Under the pieces are notes generated by a model. That model was given only the letters and a program-made list of their open reading frames with translations. It did not search any database and was not told the DNA's origin. The translations under genes were made by a program, and so were the position numbers. From assembly GCA_948146395.1 (NCBI GenBank), contig OX411551.1, forward strand, positions 61,466,154 to 61,530,153: a stretch of 64,000 nucleotides of DNA. Reading direction: 5' to 3'. This document shows, piece after piece, positions 1 to 13,600 of this stretch (positions are counted from its first letter, which is position 1; each line of letters starts with the position of its first letter). Origin of the DNA: Fragum whitleyi (Eukaryota; Mollusca; Bivalvia; Cardiida; Cardiidae).

Positions 1-544
1 TTCATCTCTTTATATACGAGAGTTTGGCCAAGGTTATCTGACCCAGGTTACCAAGTAAAAGACTTCCATTCAAAATATCATGTAAACCCTACCGACCCAC
101 GTGCTAGCGATAAACTAGATCAAGAATCTAGGTTATCAAAAACATAAAATTATATTGTCGGATAATTGGGGTGTTTCCTAAGAATCCAGACAAACAGATA
201 ATATCTCATTAGTACGTTAACTCGGAAAGCATTGGCGGCATGACATTATGTCACACATATGATAAAAACGTGCTTTTAAAAGAACAACTTTTCACTTATG
301 TAAAGGAAATATTTAGAAGGCTCGTCTGTAGTTATCTTCAGCACCCTCGATATATTAATTTATAACTTCAAAAAAAGAACACTTATTCAAAGTAACTTAA
401 CTGCTCTGTATCTAACAAACACTTAAGGCGATAATGAAAGGGTATTTATAGCGAAGTATTCCCCTGGTATATGAAAGTTGTGTCGTACATGGGACTTTCT
501 CAAAAGGGAAGTTTTGGGTTTAAAAAAAGATATCAAGTTTCGAT

Positions 545-1480
545 ATCTTTGGATGAAACTTTCACTAGATGTTCCTAATCACCTGACCTTTCGGATGAAG
601 TCACTGTTCGGTGAATTTCGGCTGCTTCATGAAAAAGGGACCTTCATTTGAAAAAATATTGTGAACACAACACCTCCCTCATTTATGGATCGATTTGGAT
701 GATAATTCACAATCACAAAATGTCACTAGTCACCTGACCATGCGCATAAAGTCACTGTCACAGTCACGGAAAAAGGAACCCTCACGTTAAAAATCTAGTG
801 AACGAAACTCCTCCCTCAGTTATGGATCGATTTGAATGAAACTTTCACAAAATGTTTGTAGTAAGCTGGCCTTGTCCATTTTGTCACGGTTGAGTTAATC
901 TTAGCTAAGTCATGGAAAAAGAACCCTTTTTGTAAAAAAAATCTTGTGAATGCAACTCCTCCGCCATTTATGGACTAATTGGTATGAATCTTTTACAAAA
1001 TGTTTCTAGTTTAATGACCTTGTGCATATTGTCACGGTTTGGTGAATTCCAGCTGTGTCATGGAAAAGGGGCCTTCTTGTCAAATTTATTGGGAGCGCAA
1101 CTTGAGTTATGGATTGATATTAATGAGACTTTCACACAATATTCCTAGTGAGCCCTATTCCTAGTCACCTGACCTTGCAAGTATTGTTGTGATTTGTTGT
1201 AATACAGCCGTGTCACGGAAAAGAGGGACTTCATGTCAAATTTCTTCAGGGCACAACTCGTCCTTCATTTATGGACAGATGAAATGTAACATAATGTTCC
1301 TTGTCACCTGACTTTGCCCATGTTGTCGGGGCTTTGCGAAAATATATCAGAGAAAAATGGCTGCCTTCATGAGGCATTCGTATGTCTGTATGACCATATC
1401 TTCAGAATATTCCTAGTCAACTGGCATTGCACATGTAGTCAAGAATTGTTGATATGCTCTTGTGTCACAGAAAAAAACTG
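545..1480. repeat. Degenerate tandem repeat, unit about 140-160 bp
   Basis: A diverged unit recurs about six times. It can be followed by 'tatggatcgattt'-type words near 683, 823, 970, 1111 and 1271, and by 'cacctgacctt' and 'tgtcacgg' words at similar spacing. It lies 3' of the last visible EGF exon of gene A, in intron or 3' sequence. I see no coding potential in 1-1788. Confidence 0.7.
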
Positions 1481-1788
1481 ATTTATGAAATTTTGTTATA
1501 AAAGCAATTTCTCTTTCAACTGGTTTATGGATTTCAACTAAACTCACATTCTGTTCATTATCTTATGGTCTTGTGTATATTTTTTTTCCATATAGCCATG
1601 TGCATATTGACCTTACTTAATGAACTATTCTATGTCATGGAAAATGTGACCTTATTGTAAATTTTCCTATATCACAAATTACATTTGGTCTGTTCTGTTC
1701 TGTTCTGATAAAGGGGCTTTCATTAAAATGATAATCCTTTTGTCGGCGTATCTTGTGTCAACGGCACTCTTGTTTTTTATATACTCAC

Positions 1789-1899
1789 AATGGTCACATT
1801 GTTGTCCTGTGAAGTCTGGATCACAAACACACTCAAAGCCGTCCGGGTGGTTTACACATGTCCCATTTTGACACGTATCCTGATTGCAGTGCTGAAAAA
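1789..1899 (-). CDS. Gene A EGF domain 8 exon (last exon seen)
   Basis: A 111-nt phase 1-1 exon: QHCNQDTCQNGTC then CVCDPDFTGQQC. The TAG acceptor at 1900-1901 keeps the phase used by all other EGF exons; a nearer CAG would break it. It ends in a strong donor (CATT|gtgagt), so at least one more exon follows to the left. I find none in 1-1788. Confidence 0.88.
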
Positions 1900-4564
1900 C
1901 TAAACGATAAATTTAAGGATTCCATAATGCTATTAATACTCAAAATGTAGCCATTAATCTAATTTAAACATGAGTAAAGCAAAATGTTGAAAAAGTCTGT
2001 CGTAATTATCATTTGAACCTTAAAGTGACAGAAATTTCAGTAATTCAATATCAAATAATGACATTGTTTCTCGAATATTTTTTTGAAATTAGAGATCCAT
2101 ATTCCTACTTTACATTGTCAAAATAGTTTTAACTATTCTTGGAACATTCTTAATAGCTTTTTTTATTATTATTTTTTTTTAATATTATTCTTTTTTTTGG
2201 GGGGAGGGGGGGGGGGATGATCAAAGTTGTAGTGCCAAAGTTTCGACTTTATCATGATATCATCAAATACTTTTTTCAATGCCAGTCCAACATTTCTACT
2301 TTTTCCATACTAAATGCCATGCTTTTTCCCCCAAAAAGACAGTAATTCCTACCTTTATCACAGTACGTTCCGTAATATCCATAATCACAAAAACACGAAT
2401 AACCAAGCATAAAACTAGTACATCGTCCGTGGAGGCATTTATTCTTGACACAGTGGTCAGTTACTGGAAATAAAGTCATACATTTTGGATCTGTCTCCAC
2501 ATTTTGTTTGAGACAGGCTGATCAAACTTTACAAGTTAAATTAAAAAGTTATTAAGCGAGTCATGGTGAGCTTAGTAATGTTTCTATTCTAGACGGGTTT
2601 AGAACAGCTGGTTTCAAATGAAATCTTGTAACAGATTCTTTTTCTCGCAAAACGCCAGTTCTGTACGTTAGAACATTTTTATTTGTTTATAATTATTATT
2701 ATTACTTTGAGAGCCCAGATGATAACAATACCACAATAACGTGCGTAAAATAATGTCTTTATGACGTAAATTAGAACGTTATCCTATACATGTGTAAGAC
2801 AAGGATACCTATGATGGCTTTATTTTATAGAAGCAAACTTGGTACGTGAGAAAATAATTCCTTTATGATATATAAACCGTTTTTTACATACAATATGTTC
2901 CACAAAACATTTTTAAATGAGCCTGAGCGTGATATTTCCAACAATTTGACATGTGCATGAGGTGCAGTCATTGAGAAGCTTAAACTGCCACCAAGTGTAG
3001 TAAGGAATTTTCAGACTATTAAAAGACACCTTGAGACTTAATTTATCTACAAAGGGCAAAGTTAAGACTCTTGTTAGACCGTATGGATGCACAGGTCAGA
3101 TTTTTTGTTTGGCACACATTTGAAAAATTGGAAATGGTCCGCACAGGCTCAAATGCATTATCTTGCCCGGCGTCAAGATAACGAAGTACAAAGGAGCGTC
3201 TCAAAAACGGTATTCTGTTTTACCATGCGAAGCCTGTCTAATGCCCGCTAGTTCTTTGTCCTAAACGAAGAGCTGACGTATTTTTTCCATTTTAACGATC
3301 AGCTAGCCATGCAAAATAGACTTCAGCTAAATCTAAATGTGCATACGTAACTAAATGTCAAATGAGATCTCACAACATCAGATTGCATCTGTATGTCCTG
3401 TAACTACAGTTTCAAAAGGGTCAAAGTTTGCATGTGTAAGAGAAATATAAATATAACTGACGCTTTTCATGAATTCTCCTTGATTTTCATCCGAGTTTCA
3501 AAAAAAACCACTAGCATGTTTTATTTTCATCTTACCCTGTGAGCACGTTGCTCCTTCAAATCCAGGTTTGCACGTACAAGAGTAACCATCTAAAGTGTTG
3601 GAACATTTACCGTCATTTCTACAGGGATGAGGTTTACAATGATTTATAACTGAAAAGTGATAAAAACAACTGTACTTTTGAACGAGTGAAGCATATTGTT
3701 GAAGAATACGATAAATTTATAACAATCTATTTGATTGCGAGACATAGCTTTTGGCAAATAAAACTGCAGTAAGAAAACGCATAATGTGCATACTCATGGA
3801 ATGATTGACTATTTTAATTGATTTTAATTATCTTTGCGTTCTGGTATTTAAATATCGCACTTGCTAAAATATTACATCGGCACATGAAGAAACCAAGCCA
3901 ATATAAAAAAAAATGATCTGTTTATAGTGCCCTGAACAATTGGTTCTTTTGGTTGAGGAGAAATTGAAATTGTTCGTATATCACTTATAAACATAGCCCC
4001 TATTTCAACTTGTCTTCGGCAAATGATATAGATATTATCATCTTTCGGTGGGTTAACTTACCAGTACTACAGTTTTGTCCTGTATATCCCGGTGTACACG
4101 AGCAGTTATATCCGGACAGTGTGTTGGTACAGTTACCATGGGTACATGGGTTGGTATCACAATGGTCTATCACTGAAATGTTTTGGGGTTTGTTTTTGTA
4201 ATTCTATTTTTAAAGACCTTAACATACTATCCGGACAGCTTGTTACTGCAGCTACCATATTGGCACGGATCGGTATCGAAATGTTTTTTCACTGGTATAT
4301 GTCAATTTTATTTTAACATTCCTTTCCGTATTTGTACCCGTAAAGCGTGTAAGTGCAGAAACCTAGGCGCATTGGTCCGTATCGCAATCAACTATCACCG
4401 AATATATATATACATAATCACAACAGTTTGGCATCCCCTGATTACCTCATTGGGCTTTTTTAAAAAAAAAAGATAAATACAAAGGGGATAAAATCCATGT
4501 TAATAAGCATGCCTTCACTAAGTCCTAAAGTACATAAAGTCCGAAACACTTTTTATCCTGAAAT

Positions 4565-4615
<51 letters not shown>

Positions 4616-7600
4616 TTTCTGTCCGCACTAACACGACGGAATCTGCTTTCATCGGACTTGCATACTCTTCTTCGTGACCTTAAATTCCATTCGGCATGCA
4701 AAAGCATGATGACTTCTTTTTGGTCGGGTCAAAACTGAATCTTCCCTCTTTTCTGTTTTACTTAGTCCCTCTGAATGTTTTCTCGTAGGTTTCTATTGCG
4801 ACCACTACCTCTTTGATCTTATTCACTTATTCACGGAGCAGTTTTCGTTGTGAAATCGCAATTGATTCTCCTACGTCTCTTTGAAGATCTTGTCCGCTTT
4901 AAGACGACAAGAAATCTTTAATGTCTCACAAATTGTTATTATGTTACCTGATCCGCATTATTTAAAGTAATATAGCACTACTCTGCAGCTGTCTTAATTA
5001 AGCTTTTGTTTTTGCGTAGTCTACGGTACATGATTATGGGATGTTAGTTGAGCGTCATTTAAAAAGCTTACAAAAGAAAAGAAAATCACAGATAAAAAAG
5101 TAAACTTGAAAATTGTGTGTAAAACTGTGTTCACCTTTAACTACAAAACAATTTTATGTGAGGGGTGCAACACCTTTTGATTATGTATATGATATTCTCC
5201 TTTAGCATTTCTTTCTGTATTTGTATCCAATCAGCCCAATGAATTATTGACCACTGTTGTGAGAAATATCAGAAATCAATTGTTAGGTGATTCAGCCACC
5301 GCGATTTAACCGCGATTTAACTGAAATATTATTGAAAGCGGCGTGAAACCTCATTCAAAAAACATCCGATCAGACAAAGGTTTTTTTTAAAGTAAAAGTG
5401 GGTGTGTAAGATTACATACTCGTTTCGCATGTTTTGCCCTTATAGCCGGTTTGACAATAACAAATATAAGATGGCGGATAGTTTATACATAGTCCATGAA
5501 CGCAGGGATCCGGAGAGCAATTGTCGATCACTGAAATAAATAAGAGAGACTTGTAAGTGGTATATCTAGATTGATAATAAACTCAACTCATTTAATTGTT
5601 TAATTATTATTTATTTATAAATAACCAGATTTTTTTGGGTAAAAAAAAGTTTATTTTCTAGGTTAAGATAGAACTACGCAAAGGAGCCTTCAGTGAATTT
5701 AGATTAATGTTAAACGGTAGACATGTGAAGCAAATTTTGGAAATAAATCAGTTCCAGTTGCATTTACTTAATGCAATAATAAACACATTGTTTATAGTAC
5801 CTTCAAGCTCTTTAAATGCGTACAATTCATATGAATTTGGTTAAACACTCAAAAGTCTTTGTTGGGAAAATATGGTTAAAATCGATTGGTTTTTTTTTGT
5901 TTGTTTTTTTTAATATCAAAATTCTGTTTCAAACATTTTCCCTTTAGGCTATTAATGGAATTAAACACTTGAAAACTAGGAATCGTTCGTTTGAAAAGTT
6001 TCGGCAAACTCAGAAATAGTGACTGATTGAACCTTCCCGTAAAATTAGGCTTAAAATACGTCAGTTTGTTTCAGAAAAAATACTGTTGCCACTCATAATT
6101 TACGAAAGACTCTCCAATTAAAAATTTTCAGAAAATAAACTTATGGACTCTTGTGACAACGAATTTAAAGAACGCTGTGAAAAAAGTCCGTTGAACCAAG
6201 TATTTTTTAATTATTATAGCGGGAAAAAGCAAATGAAATATCTGACCTACATGTATCACAATTTTTCCCCGTATAGTTTGAACTACAAGAGCAAGAATAA
6301 CCGTCAAGGTTGTTTTGGCATAAACCATGTACACAGGGACTTGAGGCACAATAGTTAATGGCTGAAAATAAACGAGAACATAATATTAAATTTGCATTAT
6401 AAATTGTCCTTGGGAAAAAATTGAATCGACAAAAAATCTTTCTATACTGTTGAAAGCAGTGTAAAACCCGATTGAAACAAACAAATTGGCTAGTTGAAGT
6501 AACGGCCTCAGAAGCCGCGTAAACGAAAGGTATTTCATCCAAAGTTTTTTTATTACGCTGATGCCAGAAAAACTTTATTTCTGCTTTTTCTTAAGGCGTT
6601 TACTATAAAACTGGTAATATACACACAAATGGCACAAAACAGCAACATGTTTTGTCAAGAATAACTTTTGCATTTTGTACTAATAAATCCAATCTAACTT
6701 GGAATCTTAATAAAACAAAATATGTGTTGACATCTTAATAAAGTTTTGTAATTGATTTCATTGTGGCTTTAACAGTTCCATCGACATGTGTAAGTCATCT
6801 AGTACGACTTGGAAACAATCCTTTATTACAGCATTATTAAACATTCTACCACCGATTATGATCCTGTTTTTTTCGGGAGAAGATGATGAAATTAATTTCG
6901 ATATATTCTTTTTAAAATTGCTTCCAAATAATAAATACTTTTGGGATGTTTTTACTCAATAAGTTGTTAATCCGTTCACACGGATCTCTTCTAGCAAATG
7001 GCCCATTTCTCACTTAAGAATAGATTTTTTTTAATTGAATAAGCTGGACCGCAAAAGTATTTTTTTAATTTCAGAGAAAAAAAGAAAATAACAAGTCGCG
7101 TTCAATTTCAGTAATATTTTTTATTCCCTTTAATCTTTCATCACGCCTGATTACCTTTAGAACCCAATCGTGTCTATGCTTGTTTAAGCCAAGAATGAAG
7201 GTCGCAAAGTTGTTGATTGTTTAAACCAAAAAAGGGCTACATGTACGTATGGTCTTTGACGTAACAAAGAAAACAGAGTAATAAAAATGTATGTTCACAT
7301 TAAAAAGATTTACTTTCATTAAAAATATCGCAGCACTTACTTTGGTCACAATTCTGTCCAGTATAAAAACCGTCACATGCACATTGATACGAACCAATCA
7401 GGTTGGTACAGTTACCGTGTAAACATGGGTCTGGGGTACAATTGTCAATTACTGAAAATAATAGATGTCAATTTAGTTTTGGTGATAGAGTTATTCAAAA
7501 GTGAGAGAAATTCAAGTTAAAAATGAGATTTTTGAAATTGAGCTAAAATAGTCTTCTTCTAGCAGGGTGACGTCATAAAAGCTTGAAAGTACGAGTATGA

Positions 7601-10600
7601 AGCATATAATAGGCCAACTTATTTCTGACCCGGATCCTACCCGGTTGTAGTCTGGTCCCGCTTTAAACTATCAGAATAGCCAATTCTAGGCTATTCTAAT
7701 AGTCGCAATTTGGACCAATCTATAGCTGGTAGCCTGCTGTCTGAGAGAATACGCTAATATAGCGGGCAACAATGCTCGCCCGGGTCAGAAATAAGTTGGC
7801 CCTTTGCATCTGTTGACACGTGTTATTTAAGTGATGGCTGTCCAATAATCTAAAGATGATCTTATACACTGCAGCCAACCAGCTTTCATTTAAATGAGAC
7901 TGTGCGTGACATTTCCAACGATTCCAATTTTGCGCAAAACAAAGACTCTGGCAAGTCTGTGCATCCTCACAGACCGTCCATAGTCTTCATTTTGAGCTTT
8001 TAAGATAGACAAGGGACTGAATTGTCTTTTGAAAGACGGTGTTTCTTTTATGTGCACTGTGTTACTGGCTAGGTTGCGTTGCTGATTGTTTGTGCCTCAC
8101 GCTTATTATTGTTGGAAATCTCAGGCATAGGCTAATGGCTTTGAAAGACTTCTTACAGCACAAACAACAAGATGTGTCAAATTAAAATTAAATTAGCTGG
8201 CGTAGCATATGTATGAGCTAAACAGTAGCAAATAGTAAAGACTCGGTCATCCTACGCCTCCGTGGTGACTGATTACAATCTGTATTATCTATAAAGAAAC
8301 TATTGTTGGTTTCTCATTCTTCAAAATGAGTTAATGATATAATGTACAGGCTTAAACTTCTCACCCGTATCGCAAAATGTTCCTGTATAATACACGTTAC
8401 ACAAGCAAGTGAACTTGTCTTTAAAACTCAAACATGTCCCATTCATACAAGGGTCATTAGTACATGGGTCCACATCTGTAAAATAAGGTATATAGAATAA
8501 CATGTTAGTGTCTTAAAATAACAATGTTATCTGGTCGAGGTTGGAAGAATTTATCATGACGAGACTTTATCGAGTCATGATGCTTTTTCACAGCCGAGAC
8601 CCGATAGCATAAATATTTTAAGACACTTACATGTTATTCTATGTATATTCTATTTATCATGCGATCATTTTTCAGCGCTTAGTTATAATAAACCCTTAAA
8701 AAATCAAAGAAATCCGGTGAAAGAATATGCAAATTGTTTCTAAAAATAGACTGCCCGATATCATGCTGGTATACCAGACAGATGATATCAGGTCAATACA
8801 GGCTTCGTGTAATCTTTGAACTTTTAAAAGACATGTCAAATCGAAACAGGGACCAACCGTAAACGAGATTACAATAGCTGTCCTTAAATTTAATACAAGT
8901 TTGCCTGACTCAAGGTTCCGATATCTGTATTTGAACTACTTAGTGCTCGAAATCTTTGTTTATTAGGACATGCAACCAGTTTTTCACAAATCTTCATGAG
9001 CGTAGCTTAAAAGAAATCATTGGAGATTGATCAAAAAATCCGAAAAATTGAAAGAATATAAAAAGGTGATACATCAACAAATGCTTTTGATTAAATAAAT
9101 GGCTGTAGGTAAACTACAACTAATTTTTTTATTTCGAAAATAATTAATGAAGTTAATTAACACTTAAGATTTTAAGTCTCCCTTTGAATATGTCTAGTGA
9201 CTTCAAATGTTTGATATTGGTGCTAGAAATTACAACGACATTGGTGATGTGTTTACCCCTGAATAAAAACGAAACCTTCTTACAAGACACTGATGTTGTC
9301 CTCATCAAATTTGGTGTAGTTGTTTTTTCAATCAATTGTGTTGAAGCCGTTGTTGAAGGCTGTGTTGAAGAAATCTTTGGGACTGTTGTTTTTAGTATTT
9401 TTGGTGTTGTTTGTAACGAGTTTGTTGTTTGGAGAACTGTCGATGTATTCGTCGTTATTGTTGCTGTTGTTGTTTTTGTTATTTTTGGTGTTGTTTGTGA
9501 CGATAAGTTTGTTGTTTGTAGAACTGTCGATGTATTCGTCGTTGTTTTTGCTGTTGTTGTTTTTAACATCGATGTAGAAGCGTTTGATAGTATGTTTGTT
9601 GGTGACGATTTTATAATGGATGTCATCGATATAGTCGCTGTTACTAATTTCGGTGCTGTTGGTGTTATGATTGGCAAAGGCGTTGTTTTTGTCATTTGTG
9701 TTGATGTATAGTTCATTGGATCAGAGGTAGTTGTTGTATTCGAATCCGGATCTGCACATTCGCTGTTACACAGTTGATCGTTACAGCACAAACCGCATTT
9801 TGAAAACTTGGCAACTGCTTCACAAACCTATAGCAAATACTCAATCTAAGTATAACCTAAATCACAACACCGACTTGCCCCGTGTTCGGGATGTTAAAGC
9901 GTATCGCGAGCGCTTTGAGATGATACCCCGCTTTGCACATGCACATACGTGCAAAGCGATGTATCATTTAGAAAGTGCTTCGCTAACGTTTTCATCCTGA
10001 ACGCAGGGCTGTTGCGTGGTCCTTAGTCTCAATGGTAAAGGTGACTCGCTCGTGATTTGCAAAATGGTTTTAGGGATAAAATCTCGATCATATCTTAAAC
10101 ATTTAAAAATACAGAATTTTCATTAGGCACTATTTATATCGGGTATCAACGAATGATGTGAATATTTGCTTTGATTAAAATACAAACGACTCAGAATAAA
10201 TAAATCATATATAGTACAATTCAAACCATGGCGAATTAGACAAAAAAAATATACAAACTTATATGACAAATGTTTTATGTTTTAAGGTAGTGGATCCGTA
10301 GTAATTTTGCGACATTTTGGAAGTAATGAGCTTTAACAGTGTTAACCGAGGTTTCCTAATGATTTTCATTAGGAAACCTCGATCAACATTGTGAAAGTTC
10401 ATCAGTTCGGAAATGTTACGGAACTATTACGAGTCCACTACCTTGACAGATTTATAATTTGCAAAGTTTCAAAAATTCGTGACACATTATGCGAAAAGAA
10501 ATTTCATGTATAAGGAAGTACAAAAAATATTTATCATTGCCAGATTGCAGAGCCTGCACTTACATAGAAGGGTAGAAACCTTTCTCTTGAATGATCAATA

Positions 10601-13600
10601 GTTTAAAATACCAAGTTAGCCTACTTACTGGTTTTTTCAAACACTCTGTTTTGAACTGTTGCCGAGCAGGATCCATATGGACTGAGCACATCTGTTGAAA
10701 AGAAATAAACACAAAGACGAGTTTTATGGTCACAATTAAAAACAAAGTCAAAAGGTTTAATACATTAGTATAGATTTTTAGGATTTTCAATTTATTTTTG
10801 ATATTAAATTAATATTTTATTTGCTTTCACCATCATCGGTCATAACTGATTGAAATGTGACCCGTCACGCGCAAGAGGACAATCTAGGAAATCCGAAAGA
10901 AAGATATATAAGATAACAAATTGGATCATAGGTTATACACAGGTAGCATTTCTAAAATTCTTTCACAGGTTGGTAGATCGATCATTCTTGACTTAGAAAA
11001 TGAGCAGATTACAAAAGGTTTCGACCCTAGTGAGACTGCGAAGTCTGACAAGGGTTGACACATTACGCACTACAAAATGGTCCCTTTCCGCGTGACGGGC
11101 CACATTTTATACAAAAACGCTGGATATTTATCACATTTCCTAGAAGTATGTGATAGAACAATAAAAACTTACACTAGAAGGTCCACACTGTCGGATAACG
11201 TCGCATTCTGTAGGATGGTTGATGTAGTAGTTGCAATCATAGCAGATTGGTCCAAGAGTATCATCAAAGCCTGTATTGAAATCAAATGGTCTGGTTAAGT
11301 TGTGTAAAAATAATTATTATTTCAAAAACTTCACGAAAAAAACATTTACGTGTACATGTATATGTTTTCTTGAGAAAAGAGAAAAAGTCGGTGAAAATAT
11401 TCAATGGTCAGGTCAATCTTATTATCATTGTTTTTGTTATTACTCTTGTGCAATTTTAAATATGTACATGTCTGTGTATGTACATACATTTAAATGATTT
11501 TCTTTTGTTGTTGTTGTTATTGCTGTTGATGTTTTATCTTCCGTTTGATCTCTGTTGTAATTGAAAAGAAACATTTTTATATTCCATATGAGTAAATAAA
11601 TCAAGTTGTTCGAGACCTTAGTAACGCTATAATCAGGATATATATCAGTAGGTTTGAAATTATGTTTTCAGCATTTGGTAATTGTAGTTTTTAACCTTAC
11701 AATGTCTTATTCTGAATATTCAGATTACCACTTTCTTTCTTATTATGCTTTTTTATAAACGCAAATCTCTGAAATTGCCTAAATTAACGTTTGTGTGAAA
11801 GAATTAGATATTGATAAAAGATATTTGAATTGAGAACTATGAAAAATGCACAGCTAAAGGTAGTTGATCCGTAATAGTTTCGCAACGTTTTGAAAGTAAT
11901 GAACTTTAACAGTTTTAACCGAGGTTTCCTAGTGATTTTCATTCGATACCATCGGCTAACACTGTGAAAGATTATGAGTTCCGAAATGTTGCGGAACTAT
12001 TACGGTTCCACTACCTTAAGAGACGTCATGTGAAAGAAAGTCACGTACCTTTAGACCCACATAGTTTAGCTGCACATAGATTAGTGTCACAACACATACT
12101 GCACAGAACTGTCATGTCTTTGTGATTAACGGTGTAATTTCCAGCACACATCTTGATTATAGACAAGAGTGGAAGATGAATGCATGGTACAAGCTTGTCT
12201 TGCTCTTATCGCCTCTCTTTTATGAATAAATTCTTCAAAAATCACATTATTTGGAAAAATAACATCTTATGATACGTATATTATATGTCCATACACGTAA
12301 AAAAGGCTACGTCTGATTCCTGTCGCTCTCATAAGTGAATATTCTCCAGAAAACGTATCAATTCTTTCAATATATAAGATATAAATATCAAGATGAATTC
12401 CTATAAAATTCGTTTATTGTTACAAGTTTTTTTAATTCCTTTTAACTATATTTCATTCGATTTAAAAAATCCAAAAATCGTAATTGAGGTCAATGCAATT
12501 TCGGTTAGGTTATTTCAAGGGAAAAAATACGAACGTATGATTCCTGACAGCCCATGTCATATCGTAAATGGTCGTTAGAGTTGAGGTAGGACTTCATGTA
12601 ACATCGCTGTAAAAAGAAAACAATGTCGAAAACGTGAACTGGACCCAAGGTTATAAACATTTCTCAGGCTCAGGCTCAATTTTATCAAAATTTAAATTAA
12701 AATAAATGTATGAAAATTAAAGATAACATTAATAAGTTGTTATTTATAACAACTTATTAATGGCATCTTTTATGTTAATACATTAAAATGCGTAATAAAA
12801 CAGAATTATGGCTATTATCTCGAATTTAAATTTGAGGTCATTTTGAATTGAGAATGAGAAAAGATTTATAACCTCGGGCCCTGATCTCGGTCTAGAGTAT
12901 ACAGGGTGTTAAAAAAATGATACTCTTTTGATTTAAGAGTTCAAAAATTATTATTACCATTATAATTATTATTATCTTTATAATTATTTACCTCGAAATC
13001 GTTTAATTTCATGCCTTAACGTTCTATTATTAGTTCATTAAAAAGTCGCCATTTTTTTTAAATTCAAACAGAAAAGAAGACTGCAAACAATCGACAACTC
13101 AACAAAAAAAAAATCATGCCCCTATTTAATCAATAACAACTTTTTTTAGAAGAATGCTCGATTATTGATCCCAGGATAGGTTATATTGTACAAATTTCTG
13201 TTGTAAAGCAATTTGAATTAGTTCATTTAAAAACAACAACACCTGAATTTTTAAATTCAAAACAACAAAACAATACCGGCGTCAAGGGTATATACTCGTA
13301 ATTTAGCGTATACTTTCCCAACATGTATGTCCAAACACTAACCTCAGTTTTCCCGCATGTTGTTACCCGATCACACTGTAGAGGGTCTACAATATCTTTA
13401 CATGACAAACACTGTAGACTGTGAACTGAAACAAAACTACAGTTTGATTATTGTACTTTAAACATATCAGTGAAGTTCCATGATAAGCGGTCTTGCATTA
13501 AATGGTATTGCCAAGGTTTATATTTGATGAGACCGGAGGAAAATTTCTCCCAAACGAGAAGCAACATCATGAAAGAAAGATCAATGTCATGATTTATAAA

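Noticed and set aside
9184..9711. Long plus-strand open frame (175 codons) rich in Val and Phe
   Set aside because: It is the antisense of the Thr-rich stalk exon of gene A; ACA/ACT codons read backwards give Val-rich sequence. The minus strand has the LU cysteines and splice sites.
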